From Fibrella arboris (lineage in GTDB: Bacteria; Bacteroidota; Bacteroidia; Cytophagales; Spirosomataceae): a DNA stretch of 64,000 bases. The position numbers were made by a program, and so were the translations under genes. Under the pieces are notes generated by a model. That model saw only the letters and a program-made list of their open reading frames with translations. It had not been told where the DNA came from and did not search any database. Of this stretch, positions 9,542-19,742 are shown one piece after another; the stretch's first letter is position 1; each line of letters starts with the position of its first letter. The stretch lies in NCBI RefSeq assembly GCF_041321095.1, contig NZ_JBGGWE010000001.1, forward strand, positions 496,001 through 560,000, in the 5' to 3' direction.

Positions 9542-11038
9542 CTAATAACCCGCGTTTTGCTTCAGGTTCGGGTTTGACGCAATGGCATCGGCAGGAATCG
9601 GGTACACAATGGTACCTGGGTCTTTCCGGTCAACACCTGTCCCTGTCAGGAATTTGCCATAACGAACTTCAACTGTCCGCTTACCGCCTTCCCAATAGGT
9701 TTCACGGCCGATCTCATCAAACAGTGTATTGGCATCCACTGTAGTCAGTGTAGATGCGCCGCGTGTTTTCCGCAGTGCATTTACCCAGGCTAGTGAACCG
9801 GCCACATCGCCACCCCGGAACAGGGCTTCGGCCTTCATCAGATACGCATCGCCATACCGAGCCAGGATGTATTTGTTGGCATCGGCAGGGTGGTACTTGA
9901 TAACCCGAATACCTTTATCCGTTGGGCAACCGGCCAGAATGACGTCGCGGGTAAACTGTAGCGGCTTGTTAGCGCGGCTGTCATTTATGGCTACACCTTT
10001 GTCGTTGTACTGCTGTCCGATCAGGAAGCCGCGCCCGATACCTGAGTAGTTGGTACCATCTTTTTTAGCAGCCTGCCCTTTCCGAATGTCGGCTGTCTCA
10101 AACTTGTCGTAGAAATCAGCCAGCGTAGCAAAACCATTCCAACCTGATGGGTTCTGATCGTAGTGCAGGGTCATGTACCACCGGTTTTGCGGCGAACCTT
10201 GGGCACCTGTCAGGATAATTTCGCTGTTTGCCTTAGCCGTAAAGTTGCTGAAATAGTCCGAACTGAGTTTGAACCCAGCTGCCGTAATGGCATCCACGTA
10301 TTTAACAACCTGGTCCATATCAGCCTTAGCAAACGTATAGCTCCCGTCGGTGTTAGTTGACGTATACACAGCTTTGTTCAGGTACATTTTAGCCAACAGG
10401 TAGTTGGCCGACGCTTTCGTGGCAACCGGGTTATCTGCCGATGCCGGGCTAGCCTCTGCCAGAGCCGGTAATGCCTCGGTCAGATCTTTCACAATAAAGT
10501 CAAACGCTTCGGCACGTGATTTTACCTTTGGGTTATCGTTTACCCCTTCGCTCGTTTCACGGAAAGGCACCTGACCCCAATAATCAAGCACATGCGCCAT
10601 ATTCCAGGCACGCAGAAACTTGGCTTGCGCCGCCTGCGAAGCAGTAGGGCTGGAAGCCAGAATCTGTGTGCACTTGAACACTTCTGAGTTCAGGTTATTC
10701 CAGGCGTTCAAGATCCATGAGTGCGTGGGGTCCCATGTATGCTGATCGAGGGTACGCCAAACTCCGTTATCACCCCAGTCAACACCACGGGTTGGTGGGA
10801 TCATTTCGGCAGTAGGGTGCTCGCCCAGCGCGTAGATGTTAGCCTGATCAGAGAAGTTGTTACCCAGGTTATTGTATGATGCCTGGAGGGCCGAAGGAAC
10901 GTCTGCTACAGTGGTTCCACCTCCCGATGACTTTACAACCAGGGAGTCTTTTTCTACCGACTCTAGGTTGGTGCAGGAGGCCAGCACCGCTAGAACCGTA
11001 GTGATTCCAAGTGTTTTGAATGCTATATTATTGTTCAT
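9542..11038 (-). CDS. SusD/RagB-family nutrient-binding outer membrane lipoprotein
   Basis: The 498-residue partner of the SusC protein encoded 23 bp upstream on the same strand. The lipobox ends at Cys22 (AVLASC). Family marks include the helical N-terminal repeat region, the motif ILARYGDAYLMKAEALFRGG and the end NPNLKQNAGY. It shares the EHPTAEM..PTRGVDWGDNGVWR block with the SusD at 217-1812, so the two pairs arose by duplication or recognise related ligands. The ligand is not predictable from sequence, and no glycan-degrading enzyme is in the same block. Confidence 0.95.
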   Translation of the reverse strand: MNNNIAFKTLGITTVLAVLASCTNLESVEKDSLVVKSSGGGTTVADVPSALQASYNNLGNNFSDQANIYALGEHPTAEMIPPTRGVDWGDNGVWRTLDQHTWDPTHSWILNAWNNLNSEVFKCTQILASSPTASQAAQAKFLRAWNMAHVLDYWGQVPFRETSEGVNDNPKVKSRAEAFDFIVKDLTEALPALAEASPASADNPVATKASANYLLAKMYLNKAVYTSTNTDGSYTFAKADMDQVVKYVDAITAAGFKLSSDYFSNFTAKANSEIILTGAQGSPQNRWYMTLHYDQNPSGWNGFATLADFYDKFETADIRKGQAAKKDGTNYSGIGRGFLIGQQYNDKGVAINDSRANKPLQFTRDVILAGCPTDKGIRVIKYHPADANKYILARYGDAYLMKAEALFRGGDVAGSLAWVNALRKTRGASTLTTVDANTLFDEIGRETYWEGGKRTVEVRYGKFLTGTGVDRKDPGTIVYPIPADAIASNPNLKQNAGY

Positions 11039-11061
11039 CTTTTTAGTTGTAAATCAGTGAT

Positions 11062-14000
11062 TTAGAACGTGAAGTTGGCACCAAGCGTGAAAGTGCGAGC
11101 CCGTGGGTATGCTGTGTAATCGATACCAGCAGAAGGCACACCGCTCAATGACTTGTTCGTATTTACTTCAGGGTCCTGACCAGTGTAGTTCGTGATTACG
11201 AACAGGTTCTGGCCAGTCAGGAACACACGCAGGTTCGACAGCGCCGATTTACCCAGGTTGAACCGGTAACCTAAGTTCACGTTCTGTAACCGAACAAATG
11301 AACCGTTCTCCAGGAAGCGAGTCGATACGTCTGGCGCGTTGAATGCACCTTCGGCAAGGCCAGGTACGTTGCGCGTTACGTTACGGCCGTTGTTATACGA
11401 TCCCTTCGTGAAATAGGCGTTGGCTGTATTGTTGTAGATGTAGTTACCAAACACGCCGTTGAAGAACAGACTCATGGTGAAGTTCTTGTAACGGAAGTTA
11501 TTGGTCAAACCACCGGTTACAGTTGGCAGCGGGCTTTTATCCAGGAACTTCTGTACGTCGCCACCCAGATAAATTGAGTTACCGTTTTCATCGTAACCGC
11601 CAAATTCACGCAGGAAGAACGCATACAGGGGTTGTTCGTTGGCAATACGTTCAGCAAATGCACCGGTTAAACCCTGGCCGTTGATACCACCCGTATTGAT
11701 CAGACCAGTGTAGTTTTTAACGATGTTTTTGTTGTAGGCAACGTTAAAGTTTACGTCCCAGCCAAAATCAGCTTTATCAACAGCAGCGTAGTTCAAGGCC
11801 AATTCAACCCCATTGTTCAGTACGTTGGCGTCCAGGTTCTTCCAAACGAAAGGCGTCAGAGCTGGCTGAGCGGAGGATGATTGGATGAGCAGGTCACGCG
11901 TATTTTTCTGGTAGACGTCGATGCTACCCGACAACCGATTGCCTACAAAGCTAAAGTCGATCCCGGCGTTAAACTGCCCGGTAGACTCCCATTTCAGGTT
12001 TGGGTTCGGGAACGACACGTCGCTCAAACCACCACCGCTAATATTATCGCTGGTTGCATTGAAACTCCAGTCGCTATACCGCTGACGCTGCTGATACAGG
12101 TTGTGCGGAATGGCCTGGTTACCCGTTACTCCATAGCCAACACGTACCTTCAAATCAGAGAATACATTTTTAGGGATAAAGCCCTGCTCGATGAGTTTGT
12201 AGGCGGCAGCTACAGACGGGAAATAGCCGTACTGATTACCCGTACCGAACCGAGTCGAGCCGTCGGCCCGCAACGTACCTGTCAACAGCAAGGCACCGAA
12301 ATCCAAGTTTACCCGACCGAAATACGACTGTAGTTCATCTTTCGAGTAGCTCGTGTTGTTCAACATGCTACCGAAGCCTTTCGTATTGTCGGCAGAGGCG
12401 GCATTGTTGATCATCAGATCCAGATTGTTGGTCCGGAAATTAGTAGCCGTAACCCGCTGTGACGAGTACTCAAAGCTCTGGTATGAATACCCTAACAGGG
12501 CGCTCAAATTCACACTGCCTACTTTTTTGTTATACGTGAAGTAGTTCTCCCACAGGTTATTATCGATCTGAATATCATTCAGGTACAAACGGCCCACATT
12601 CTGGATATCCTGATAGATCAGGTCTTTCGAGAAGGCCGCTTTCCGTGACGACATCGACTTATCGAAACCAAGTACTGTCTTGAACTTCAAACCATCAATG
12701 ATTTCATATTCTGCATTGATATTACCTACCGTACGAAGTGTTTTCGTGTTGTCTTTCGATAGCGACAAAAACGCCTGTGGGTTTGGCTCAGCTACGTTAG
12801 ACGATTGCGCCAAAGAGCCATCGGCCTTGTAAATGGGCAGCGTCGGGTTTGTTTTCAGGATACCACCCAACAAGTCACCCTGATAACCCGTGTTATCAGT
12901 TACCGGAATGTTACCGTCTTTGTTCTGCGATACTGTAGCCTGAATACCAACATTCAATCTGTTGTTGATAAATTTCTTATTACCGTTGAACGACAGGCTT
13001 ATCCGGTTCAGCGAGCTGCGCTGCATAATACCCTGCTGATCAAGATAACCCATCGAGAACCGGTAGTTCCCCGTGTTGTCACCGGCACCATACGCCAGGT
13101 TATGTTGCTGCGTTACACCCGTACGGAACAGAACGTCCTGCCAGTCAACGCGAGCCCCTTTATCATTAGCGGGTTGCAGCTTGGCGTATTCGTCAGCGCT
13201 CAGCAGATCGTACCGCTTAGTAATGTTGCTGATACCAATTGATGGTGAATACTCCAGGGTGCCTTTTGCGCCCTTGCCTTTCTTAGTGGTGATCAACACA
13301 ACGCCGTTGGCGCCACGTGCCCCATAAATGGCCGTAGCCGACGCATCCTTCAGAATATCCATCGACTCAATATCATTCGAGTTCAGGAAGTTCAGCGGGT
13401 TACGTGGCGCTGAGCTACCAATAGCGTTATCCCCGCCAGCTGATGTTTCATCGCCGCTGAGGGGCACACCGTCTACTACGAAGAGTGGGTTGTTACCGTT
13501 ACGAACCGACGACGTACCCCGGATACGGATGTTAATGGCACCACCTGGTTCGCCATTGCTTTGTGTGATAGCCACACCTGGCACCCGGCCCTGAAGCAGT
13601 TGCTCAGGAGAGGTCGTGATCCCTTTGTTGAAATCTTTGGTACCAATGCTATTTACGGCCCCGGTCAGATCTTTCTTCATCGCTGTACCGTAACCGATAA
13701 CGACTACTTCGTTCAGCGTCTTGTTGTCTTCTGCGAGGGTTACGTTGATAGTTGACTGGCCGCCGACCCGAACCTCCTGGCTCTCGAAACCAACGAAGCT
13801 GAATACCAACACAGAAGCACTCGATGCACTGATCTTGTAATTACCGTCAGCATCTGAGTTAGTACCCCGCGTTGTGCCTTTCACACTGACGCTAACGCCA
13901 GGTAATCCCCGGCCGTTGTTGTCTGACACTTTGCCCGCTACGCTGTTATCCTGCGCATACGATAATTGGCTGCTCAGCGTGAGAAGCAGCATGAGCACCG

Positions 14001-14088
14001 ACAGTAGTCCCAACTGAAGAGACGACCGAACGGACTGCATACGCCCAAGAAAATTGGCGTAACCTACTGAGTAGGAGTTGTCCATCAT
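11062..14088 (-). CDS. SusC/RagA-family TonB-linked outer membrane protein
   Basis: TonB-dependent outer-membrane channel of 1008 residues. A signal peptide (ending QLSYAQ, about residue 46) precedes a carboxypeptidase-regulatory-like domain (GVSVSVKGTTRGTNSDADG), then a plug with LNEVVVIGYGTAMKKDLTG, NIRIRG and LFVVDGVPLSG, and a barrel ending in GANFTF. It heads a SusC-SusD operon with the gene at 9542-11038. The plug is strongly similar to that of the first SusC (shared KDFNKG and TSPEQLLQGRV), which shows paralogy. The ligand is unknown. Confidence 0.96.
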   Translation of the reverse strand: MMDNSYSVGYANFLGRMQSVRSSLQLGLLSVLMLLLTLSSQLSYAQDNSVAGKVSDNNGRGLPGVSVSVKGTTRGTNSDADGNYKISASSASVLVFSFVGFESQEVRVGGQSTINVTLAEDNKTLNEVVVIGYGTAMKKDLTGAVNSIGTKDFNKGITTSPEQLLQGRVPGVAITQSNGEPGGAINIRIRGTSSVRNGNNPLFVVDGVPLSGDETSAGGDNAIGSSAPRNPLNFLNSNDIESMDILKDASATAIYGARGANGVVLITTKKGKGAKGTLEYSPSIGISNITKRYDLLSADEYAKLQPANDKGARVDWQDVLFRTGVTQQHNLAYGAGDNTGNYRFSMGYLDQQGIMQRSSLNRISLSFNGNKKFINNRLNVGIQATVSQNKDGNIPVTDNTGYQGDLLGGILKTNPTLPIYKADGSLAQSSNVAEPNPQAFLSLSKDNTKTLRTVGNINAEYEIIDGLKFKTVLGFDKSMSSRKAAFSKDLIYQDIQNVGRLYLNDIQIDNNLWENYFTYNKKVGSVNLSALLGYSYQSFEYSSQRVTATNFRTNNLDLMINNAASADNTKGFGSMLNNTSYSKDELQSYFGRVNLDFGALLLTGTLRADGSTRFGTGNQYGYFPSVAAAYKLIEQGFIPKNVFSDLKVRVGYGVTGNQAIPHNLYQQRQRYSDWSFNATSDNISGGGLSDVSFPNPNLKWESTGQFNAGIDFSFVGNRLSGSIDVYQKNTRDLLIQSSSAQPALTPFVWKNLDANVLNNGVELALNYAAVDKADFGWDVNFNVAYNKNIVKNYTGLINTGGINGQGLTGAFAERIANEQPLYAFFLREFGGYDENGNSIYLGGDVQKFLDKSPLPTVTGGLTNNFRYKNFTMSLFFNGVFGNYIYNNTANAYFTKGSYNNGRNVTRNVPGLAEGAFNAPDVSTRFLENGSFVRLQNVNLGYRFNLGKSALSNLRVFLTGQNLFVITNYTGQDPEVNTNKSLSGVPSAGIDYTAYPRARTFTLGANFTF

Positions 14089-14585
14089 AGGTTTGTTAAA
14101 ATTGGTTAGTAAAAGTTTTAGTGGTATTTACTACCCTATCCATATGCCTCGCTAGTTAATAATCTGTCTTAGAAGACGTGTTTACAGGACACAGTAAGCA
14201 TCCGCCTTCTAGCATTCAGATCAGAAAATATTGAGTATATAGATGAAGCAGCCGACAAATTACAAGAAATAATACGTTAGGTACAAATTCTTTTTATGAT
14301 AAATTAATACGCAGCTCTGGCAAAATAATACTTAATTTTTGCTAAGCTGATTCTGTATTTATACGTCAACATAGGTTCAAGAGTATACGCACGCATAATA
14401 AACTGTTTGATTTATAGCCAATTACCTATCTCCTTGCTGTTATCTAGTATCGAAGGATAATCCTATCTGACCATCGACTTAATTTCACTGTTGAGCCAGT
14501 TTTGGTTAATTTTATAGCTTTAATTTAACGGTCATCTGTACTTGATAACTCGTCGTGTCAAGCGCGTTTGGCTCCCTTCGATTAC
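14089..14585. other. Divergent intergenic region, AT-rich, no supported gene
   Basis: About 500 bp between the minus-strand SusC and the plus-strand FAD/Fe-S gene. It is clearly AT-rich and has no open frame of note. It must hold promoters for both directions, but I find no well-spaced -33/-7 pair. The TTG at 14568 could extend the downstream gene by six codons; I prefer the ATG at 14586. Confidence 0.6.
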
Positions 14586-17585
14586 ATGACACGTATCGGT
14601 TCTCCCCTATTGCCTCCCCCTGCGTTTGAGGGCGATTTCTTTACTGATTCTACGCTTCTTACCCTCTACGCCACTGACGCCTCTGCCTATCGGGAGATGC
14701 CCCTCGCAGTAGCCATGCCAAAATCGGTCGATGATCTAAAAGCGTTAATCAAACTGGCGCATGACCGGAAAGTGTCGCTCATACCACGCACGGCAGGTAC
14801 GTCGCTGGCCGGGCAGGTTGTAGGCGCTGGTATTGTGGTTGACGTATCGAAGTACTTCACCAAGATCCTGGAAGTTCACCCGGAGGAACGCTGGGTACGT
14901 GTGCAGCCGGGTGTCGTGCGCGATGAACTGAACCAGTTCCTGAAACCGTATGGGCTGTATTTTGGTCCAGAAACGTCAACCGCAAACCGGGCGATGATCG
15001 GCGGAATGGTCGGCAACAACTCCTGCGGTTCCAACTCAGTCGTGTACCGGGCTACCCGCGAACATACGCTATCGGTGAAGGCGCTGCTGGCCGATGGGTC
15101 GGAAGTGGAGTTCAGCAGCCAAACCGCCTGGGATTTCACCAAGGCTGTTGGCGAGGCCAGCCGGAAAAATGGCAGCGCAACCCTGATCGATCAGATCCTG
15201 CTGAAAACGAACGCGATGCTGGCCAACCCAGCCAACCAGCAGGAAATTCGCAGCCAGTTCCCTAAAGCGAGCATTGAACGGCGCAATACAGGTTACGCAC
15301 TGGATGAACTGCTGAACTGCGAACCGTTTACGCCAGGTGGTGAGGCATTTAACTTCTGCAAACTGATTGCCGGCTCGGAGGGTACGTTGTGCTTCATGAC
15401 CGAGATCAAGCTCAATCTGGTGCCGTTGCCCCCAAAAGAACAGGGGCTGGTCTGCGTGCATTGCCACAGCATCGATGAATCGCTTCGGGCTACGCTGGTA
15501 GCCCTGAAATACAAACCGCAGGCCGTTGAACTGATCGACGACATCATTCTGGAGCGGGCCGACTCAAACCCGGAACAGCGCAAAAACAGCTTTTTCGTCC
15601 AGAAAACACCAACCAATGGCTTTCCTATCATCCTTGTCGTTGATCTGTCGAAACCAACCCGCGCCGAGATTGAAACGACCGCAGCCGAGATGGAAGCCGA
15701 CATGCGGGCGGCGGGCATGGGCTATCACTATCCGCTGCTGTTTGGCGAAGACACAAAAAAAATCTGGACGCTCCGCAAAGCCGGACTGGGCTTACTCGGC
15801 AATCTGCCGGGCGACGAAAAAGCGGTGGCCGTCATTGAAGATACCGCCGTTGATGTGCATGACCTCCCCGACTACATTCGGGAATTTAACGAGATCCTGA
15901 AGACCCACAACATGGCCTCCGTACACTATGCTCATGCCGGTTCGGGTGAATTGCATCTACGGCCGATCATTAACCTGAAGACGGCCGAAGGGCACCGCCA
16001 GTTTAGGATGATTGCCGAGGAAATTGCTACGCTGGTGAAGAAATACAACGGCTCTTTATCGGGCGAACACGGCGATGGGCGGCTTCGCGGCGAATTCATT
16101 CCGCAAATGGTTGGGCAGCACAATTACGAGTTGATGCAACAGGTAAAGCGTCTCTGGGACCCGGAAGGCATATTCAATCGGGGCAAGATCGTGGATACGC
16201 CACCGATGGACACGCATCTACGCTACGAAGCCGATCAGCAAACGCCCGATTTTCAGACGTACTTCCGATACAATAACCAGACCGTGCTTCAACATACCGA
16301 GCAATGCAACGGCTCGGGCGATTGTCGTAAGACCGAACTGTCGGGCGGAACGATGTGCCCCAGCTACATGGCTACGCGCAACGAAAAAGACACCACGCGG
16401 GGCCGGGCCAATATTTTGCGCGAAATGCTGACCCGCTCGCCAAAAGAGAATCGGTTCGACCACCACGAGATCAAAGAGGTTTATGACTTGTGCCTGTCAT
16501 GCAAAGCCTGCAAATCGGAATGCCCGTCGAATGTCGATGTGGCAAAGCTGAAGGCTGAGTTTCTCCAGCATTACTATGATGCGAACGGTGTACCTATCCG
16601 GTCGCGGCTGATCGCCAATTTTGCCCGCCTGTCGGGGCTGGCCAGCTACGTACCCTGGGCCTGGAACGCCGTGCTGGGTACGTCCTCGCTCCGCCGTATC
16701 GCCAACCGCCTCGTTGGTTTCCACCCCGACCGGACGATGCCGTTAATGGGGAAAACGACACTCAAAAAATGGTTTACAGTTTACCGTTTACAGTCTTCTG
16801 TTGCTTCGCCCCAAAGCAGCGCAACAGAAAACAGCAAACGGAAAACCGCGCGGCGGACCGTAGTAAACTTGTTTTGCGATGAATTCACCAACTTTAACGA
16901 TGTGGGGGTTGGGCAGAAAGCAATAATGTTGCTGGAGCGGCTTGGCTACGAAGTCATCATCCCGACTCATGGCGAAAGCGGACGGGCAGCGTTGTCGAAA
17001 GGCATGCTGAAATATGCCAAGACACTGGCCGACCGGAACGTGCGTGATCTGCGGGGCCTTATCACCGACGAAACGCCACTCGTGGGCATCGAACCATCGG
17101 CTATTCTGACGTTCCGCGATGAGTATCCCGACCTTGTAGAATCGTCGCTGGCCGACGATGCCCGCGAGTTAGCGAAGAACGCGCTGACCTTTGAAGAATT
17201 CATTGCGCGTGAGCTGGATGCCAACCGCATTGATCCAGCCCTGTTTACCGACGAAAAACGGCTGATCAAGCTTCATGGTCACTGCCAGCAAAAAGCGGTG
17301 TCGTCGCTGGTACCAGGTAAACGTATTTTGTCGCTGCCCAAAAACTACACGGTAGACATCATCCCGTCGGGCTGTTGCGGCATGGCGGGGTCGTTTGGGT
17401 ACGAGAAAGAGCATTACGACGTATCGATGCAAGTCGGTGAGCTAGTGCTGCTGCCAACCGTTCGGAAACAGGCCGACGACGTGATTATCGCCGCCGCCGG
17501 TACGTCGTGCCGCCACCAGATTCACGACGGGGCACACCGCACGGCCAAGCACCCGGCCGAGATTTTGTACGAAGCGTTGAAATGA
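14586..17585 (+). CDS. FAD-linked oxidase / Fe-S oxidoreductase fusion (glycolate/D-lactate dehydrogenase type)
   Basis: A 999-residue fusion of a GlcD-like flavoprotein and a GlpC-like iron-sulfur protein; such proteins oxidise D-lactate, glycolate or related D-2-hydroxyacids and feed electrons to quinones. An N-terminal PCMH-type FAD-binding domain (IPRTAGTSLAGQVVGAGIVV, then NNSCGSNSV) precedes an FAD-oxidase C-terminal domain. Two cysteine clusters follow: CNGSGDC...MCPS near 574-591 and CLSCKACKSECPS near 635-647, of the 4Fe-4S type. A CCG domain with SGCCGMAGSFG lies near 928. Between the Fe-S and CCG regions, about residues 729-754, the linker is encoded by a hairpin repeat (see 16771-16848). 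The exact substrate is uncertain. Confidence 0.92.
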   Translation: MTRIGSPLLPPPAFEGDFFTDSTLLTLYATDASAYREMPLAVAMPKSVDDLKALIKLAHDRKVSLIPRTAGTSLAGQVVGAGIVVDVSKYFTKILEVHPEERWVRVQPGVVRDELNQFLKPYGLYFGPETSTANRAMIGGMVGNNSCGSNSVVYRATREHTLSVKALLADGSEVEFSSQTAWDFTKAVGEASRKNGSATLIDQILLKTNAMLANPANQQEIRSQFPKASIERRNTGYALDELLNCEPFTPGGEAFNFCKLIAGSEGTLCFMTEIKLNLVPLPPKEQGLVCVHCHSIDESLRATLVALKYKPQAVELIDDIILERADSNPEQRKNSFFVQKTPTNGFPIILVVDLSKPTRAEIETTAAEMEADMRAAGMGYHYPLLFGEDTKKIWTLRKAGLGLLGNLPGDEKAVAVIEDTAVDVHDLPDYIREFNEILKTHNMASVHYAHAGSGELHLRPIINLKTAEGHRQFRMIAEEIATLVKKYNGSLSGEHGDGRLRGEFIPQMVGQHNYELMQQVKRLWDPEGIFNRGKIVDTPPMDTHLRYEADQQTPDFQTYFRYNNQTVLQHTEQCNGSGDCRKTELSGGTMCPSYMATRNEKDTTRGRANILREMLTRSPKENRFDHHEIKEVYDLCLSCKACKSECPSNVDVAKLKAEFLQHYYDANGVPIRSRLIANFARLSGLASYVPWAWNAVLGTSSLRRIANRLVGFHPDRTMPLMGKTTLKKWFTVYRLQSSVASPQSSATENSKRKTARRTVVNLFCDEFTNFNDVGVGQKAIMLLERLGYEVIIPTHGESGRAALSKGMLKYAKTLADRNVRDLRGLITDETPLVGIEPSAILTFRDEYPDLVESSLADDARELAKNALTFEEFIARELDANRIDPALFTDEKRLIKLHGHCQQKAVSSLVPGKRILSLPKNYTVDIIPSGCCGMAGSFGYEKEHYDVSMQVGELVLLPTVRKQADDVIIAAAGTSCRHQIHDGAHRTAKHPAEILYEALK
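16771..16848. repeat. Heptad-unit hairpin element inside a coding sequence
   Basis: The left arm (16771-16810) reads as 7-bp units GGTTTAC AGTTTAC CGTTTAC AGTCTTC followed by TGTTGCTTCGCC. The right arm (16815-16848) in reverse complement reads GGTTTTC CGTTTGC TGTTTTC TGTTGCGCTGCT. This is the same architecture as the intergenic elements at 19743, 21333, 25796, 31631 and 35185, but with a loop of only about 4 nt instead of about 20. It is translated in frame as a Ser/Gln/Lys-rich linker in the FAD/Fe-S oxidoreductase. Confidence 0.85.
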
Positions 17586-17769
17586 CCCTTACATCCGAAA
17601 CGTCAGATTCCTCTGAATTGGAAAATTGCTATAGAGAAATTTTTGAAGAAAGCACGAAAGGCCACTTTCGCCGCCTATCCAATACCGAGTTTTATTTCGT
17701 TATAAGCCTGTTAATTTTACAGAGTAATCCGTTCGTTGCCCACCGGGTGACATTCCTGCATTTTTGTTC

Positions 17770-19740
17770 ATGAAAAAACTCCTGATTGGTGCCGCCTGTC
17801 TGCTTAGCTGGCAAGGTATGGCCCAGACTTCATCAACGACCACGGCTGGGTATGACCCACGTGTGTTGTTTCACCCCTTATTTAACATGCAGCCCGGTAA
17901 TGACTATCGGACGGGCAGCGGCGCACCGGGGCCACGTTACTGGCAAAACCGGGCCGACTACAAAATCAACGTCAAGCTCGACGACGTGGCACAGACCGTA
18001 ACGGGCGAGGTTGAGATTACGTACAAAAATAACTCGCCCGAGAGCCTTAATTACGTGTGGCTTCAGCTTGACCAGAATGCCTTCAGCGATTCGTCACGGG
18101 CGGCGAAAACTACGCCAATTCAGGGCGGGCGCTTTGGCAATAAAGATTTTGCGGGTGGCTACGGTATCAGCAGCGTTCAGGTAGAGCAGGGCGCCCGCAA
18201 GTTCACAGCCGCCGCCAACATTACCAGCGATAGCCGGATGCAGATCAAGTTGACTGAGCCGATGAAGCCAGGCGGCGACGTGGTAAAGATCAAGATTGGT
18301 TATTCGTTCAAAATTCCCGAGTACGGTTCAGACCGTATGGGGCAGTTGAAGCGGAAAGACGGGATCATCTACGAAATCGCGCAGTGGTACCCCCGCATGT
18401 GTGTGTATGACGATATTCAGGGCTGGAACACCTTGCCCTACCTGGGCGCGGGTGAGTTTTACCTCGAATACGGCGACATCGAATATGCCATCGACGTGCC
18501 CTGGGATCATATCGTAGTTGGTTCGGGCGAGCTGATGAACCCGACTGAAGTGCTGACCGCTGAACAGATCAAACGACTGGCGCAAGCGAAGCAGAGCGAC
18601 CAAACGGTGATGATTCGCAGCAAGGAAGAGGTAACAAACCCATCGTCACGGCCTAAGCAGTCGGGTCGGCAGGTATGGCGTTTCAAGTGTGTGAACACGC
18701 GCGACGTAGCCTGGGCCTCATCGAAAGCGTTTGTCTGGGATGCAGCCCGGATTAACCTGCCAAGCGGCAAAAAATCACTGGCGATGTCAGCTTACCCGGC
18801 TGAAAGCGCTACCAACGATTCGTGGAACCGGTCAACGGAGTACGTCAAACACAGCATCGAATTCTACTCTGGGTACGTTTATGAATATTCGTACCCGGTA
18901 GCCACCAACGTGGCCGGTATCGTGGGTGGCATGGAATACCCGGGTATCGTTTTCTGCCAGCACAACTCAAAGAAAGACGGCCTGTTTGGCGTGACAGACC
19001 ACGAATTCGGCCACAACTGGTTCCCGATGATCGTAGGCAACAACGAACGCAAATACGCCTGGATGGACGAAGGCTTCAACACCTTCATCAACTTCCTGTC
19101 GACAGCGGCGTTCAACAAAGGCGAATACAACCGGGAGCGCGGTACGATGCACGACGTAGCCCCCGCCCTTTATTCACCCGTTGAGCCGATCATGACGATT
19201 CCCGACGTTCAGGCGGCACGTAACCTCGGCATTCTGGCCTACTACAAGCCAGGTATGGGTCTGCGTATTCTGCGCGAAAGTATTCTTGGCCCGGAACGGT
19301 TCGATTACGCGTTCAAGCAATACGTGGCTCGCTGGGCATTCAAGCACCCCACGCCACACGACTTCTTCCGCAGCATGGAAAACGGCGCGGGTGAAGATCT
19401 GGGCTGGTACTGGCGCGGCTGGTTCTTCGAAACCTGGAAACTCGATCAGAGCGTGAAAGGCGTGAAGTACACCGATTCGGCACCTGAAAAAGGCAGCATC
19501 ATCACCATCGAAAACCTCGACAAGCTGGCCATGCCTGCCGTAGTAGAAATTCAGGAAAGCAACGGCAAAAAGAGCCGGGTTCAGCTACCCGTCGAAATCT
19601 GGCAGCGGGGCGGCACCTGGAGCTTCCAGGCTAATACTACCTCAACAATTTCGCAGGTAACGATCGACCCAGACGGCAAACTGCCTGACTATAACTCGAA
19701 GAACAACACCTGGAAAGGCGACGTGAACCCGAGTAATTAA
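17770..19740 (+). CDS. Exported M1-family zinc metallopeptidase
   Basis: A 656-residue aminopeptidase-like enzyme of the gluzincin clan. The ATG at 17770 starts directly at a signal peptide (MKKLLIGAACLLSWQGMAQ); the frame is open slightly upstream from a TTG. The zinc site is complete: H411-E-F-G-H415, with the third ligand Glu434 at the canonical HEXXH-X18-E spacing (WMDEGFNT). A GGMEYPG segment about 20 residues before matches the GAMEN-type substrate-binding strand. It probably trims peptides in the periplasm or at the surface. It follows the FAD/Fe-S gene by 184 bp, and no functional link is evident. Confidence 0.93.
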   Translation: MKKLLIGAACLLSWQGMAQTSSTTTAGYDPRVLFHPLFNMQPGNDYRTGSGAPGPRYWQNRADYKINVKLDDVAQTVTGEVEITYKNNSPESLNYVWLQLDQNAFSDSSRAAKTTPIQGGRFGNKDFAGGYGISSVQVEQGARKFTAAANITSDSRMQIKLTEPMKPGGDVVKIKIGYSFKIPEYGSDRMGQLKRKDGIIYEIAQWYPRMCVYDDIQGWNTLPYLGAGEFYLEYGDIEYAIDVPWDHIVVGSGELMNPTEVLTAEQIKRLAQAKQSDQTVMIRSKEEVTNPSSRPKQSGRQVWRFKCVNTRDVAWASSKAFVWDAARINLPSGKKSLAMSAYPAESATNDSWNRSTEYVKHSIEFYSGYVYEYSYPVATNVAGIVGGMEYPGIVFCQHNSKKDGLFGVTDHEFGHNWFPMIVGNNERKYAWMDEGFNTFINFLSTAAFNKGEYNRERGTMHDVAPALYSPVEPIMTIPDVQAARNLGILAYYKPGMGLRILRESILGPERFDYAFKQYVARWAFKHPTPHDFFRSMENGAGEDLGWYWRGWFFETWKLDQSVKGVKYTDSAPEKGSIITIENLDKLAMPAVVEIQESNGKKSRVQLPVEIWQRGGTWSFQANTTSTISQVTIDPDGKLPDYNSKNNTWKGDVNPSN

Positions 19741-19742
19741 AA

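Noticed and set aside
14089..14567. AT-rich intergenic region considered as a replication origin
   Set aside because: No DnaA-box cluster seen and neighbours are not origin-linked genes.
17582..17773. Small frame of 63 codons overlapping the stop of the FAD/Fe-S gene (ATGA)
   Set aside because: Low-complexity, no recognisable domain or signal, and it runs into the M1 peptidase start; more likely a leader region.
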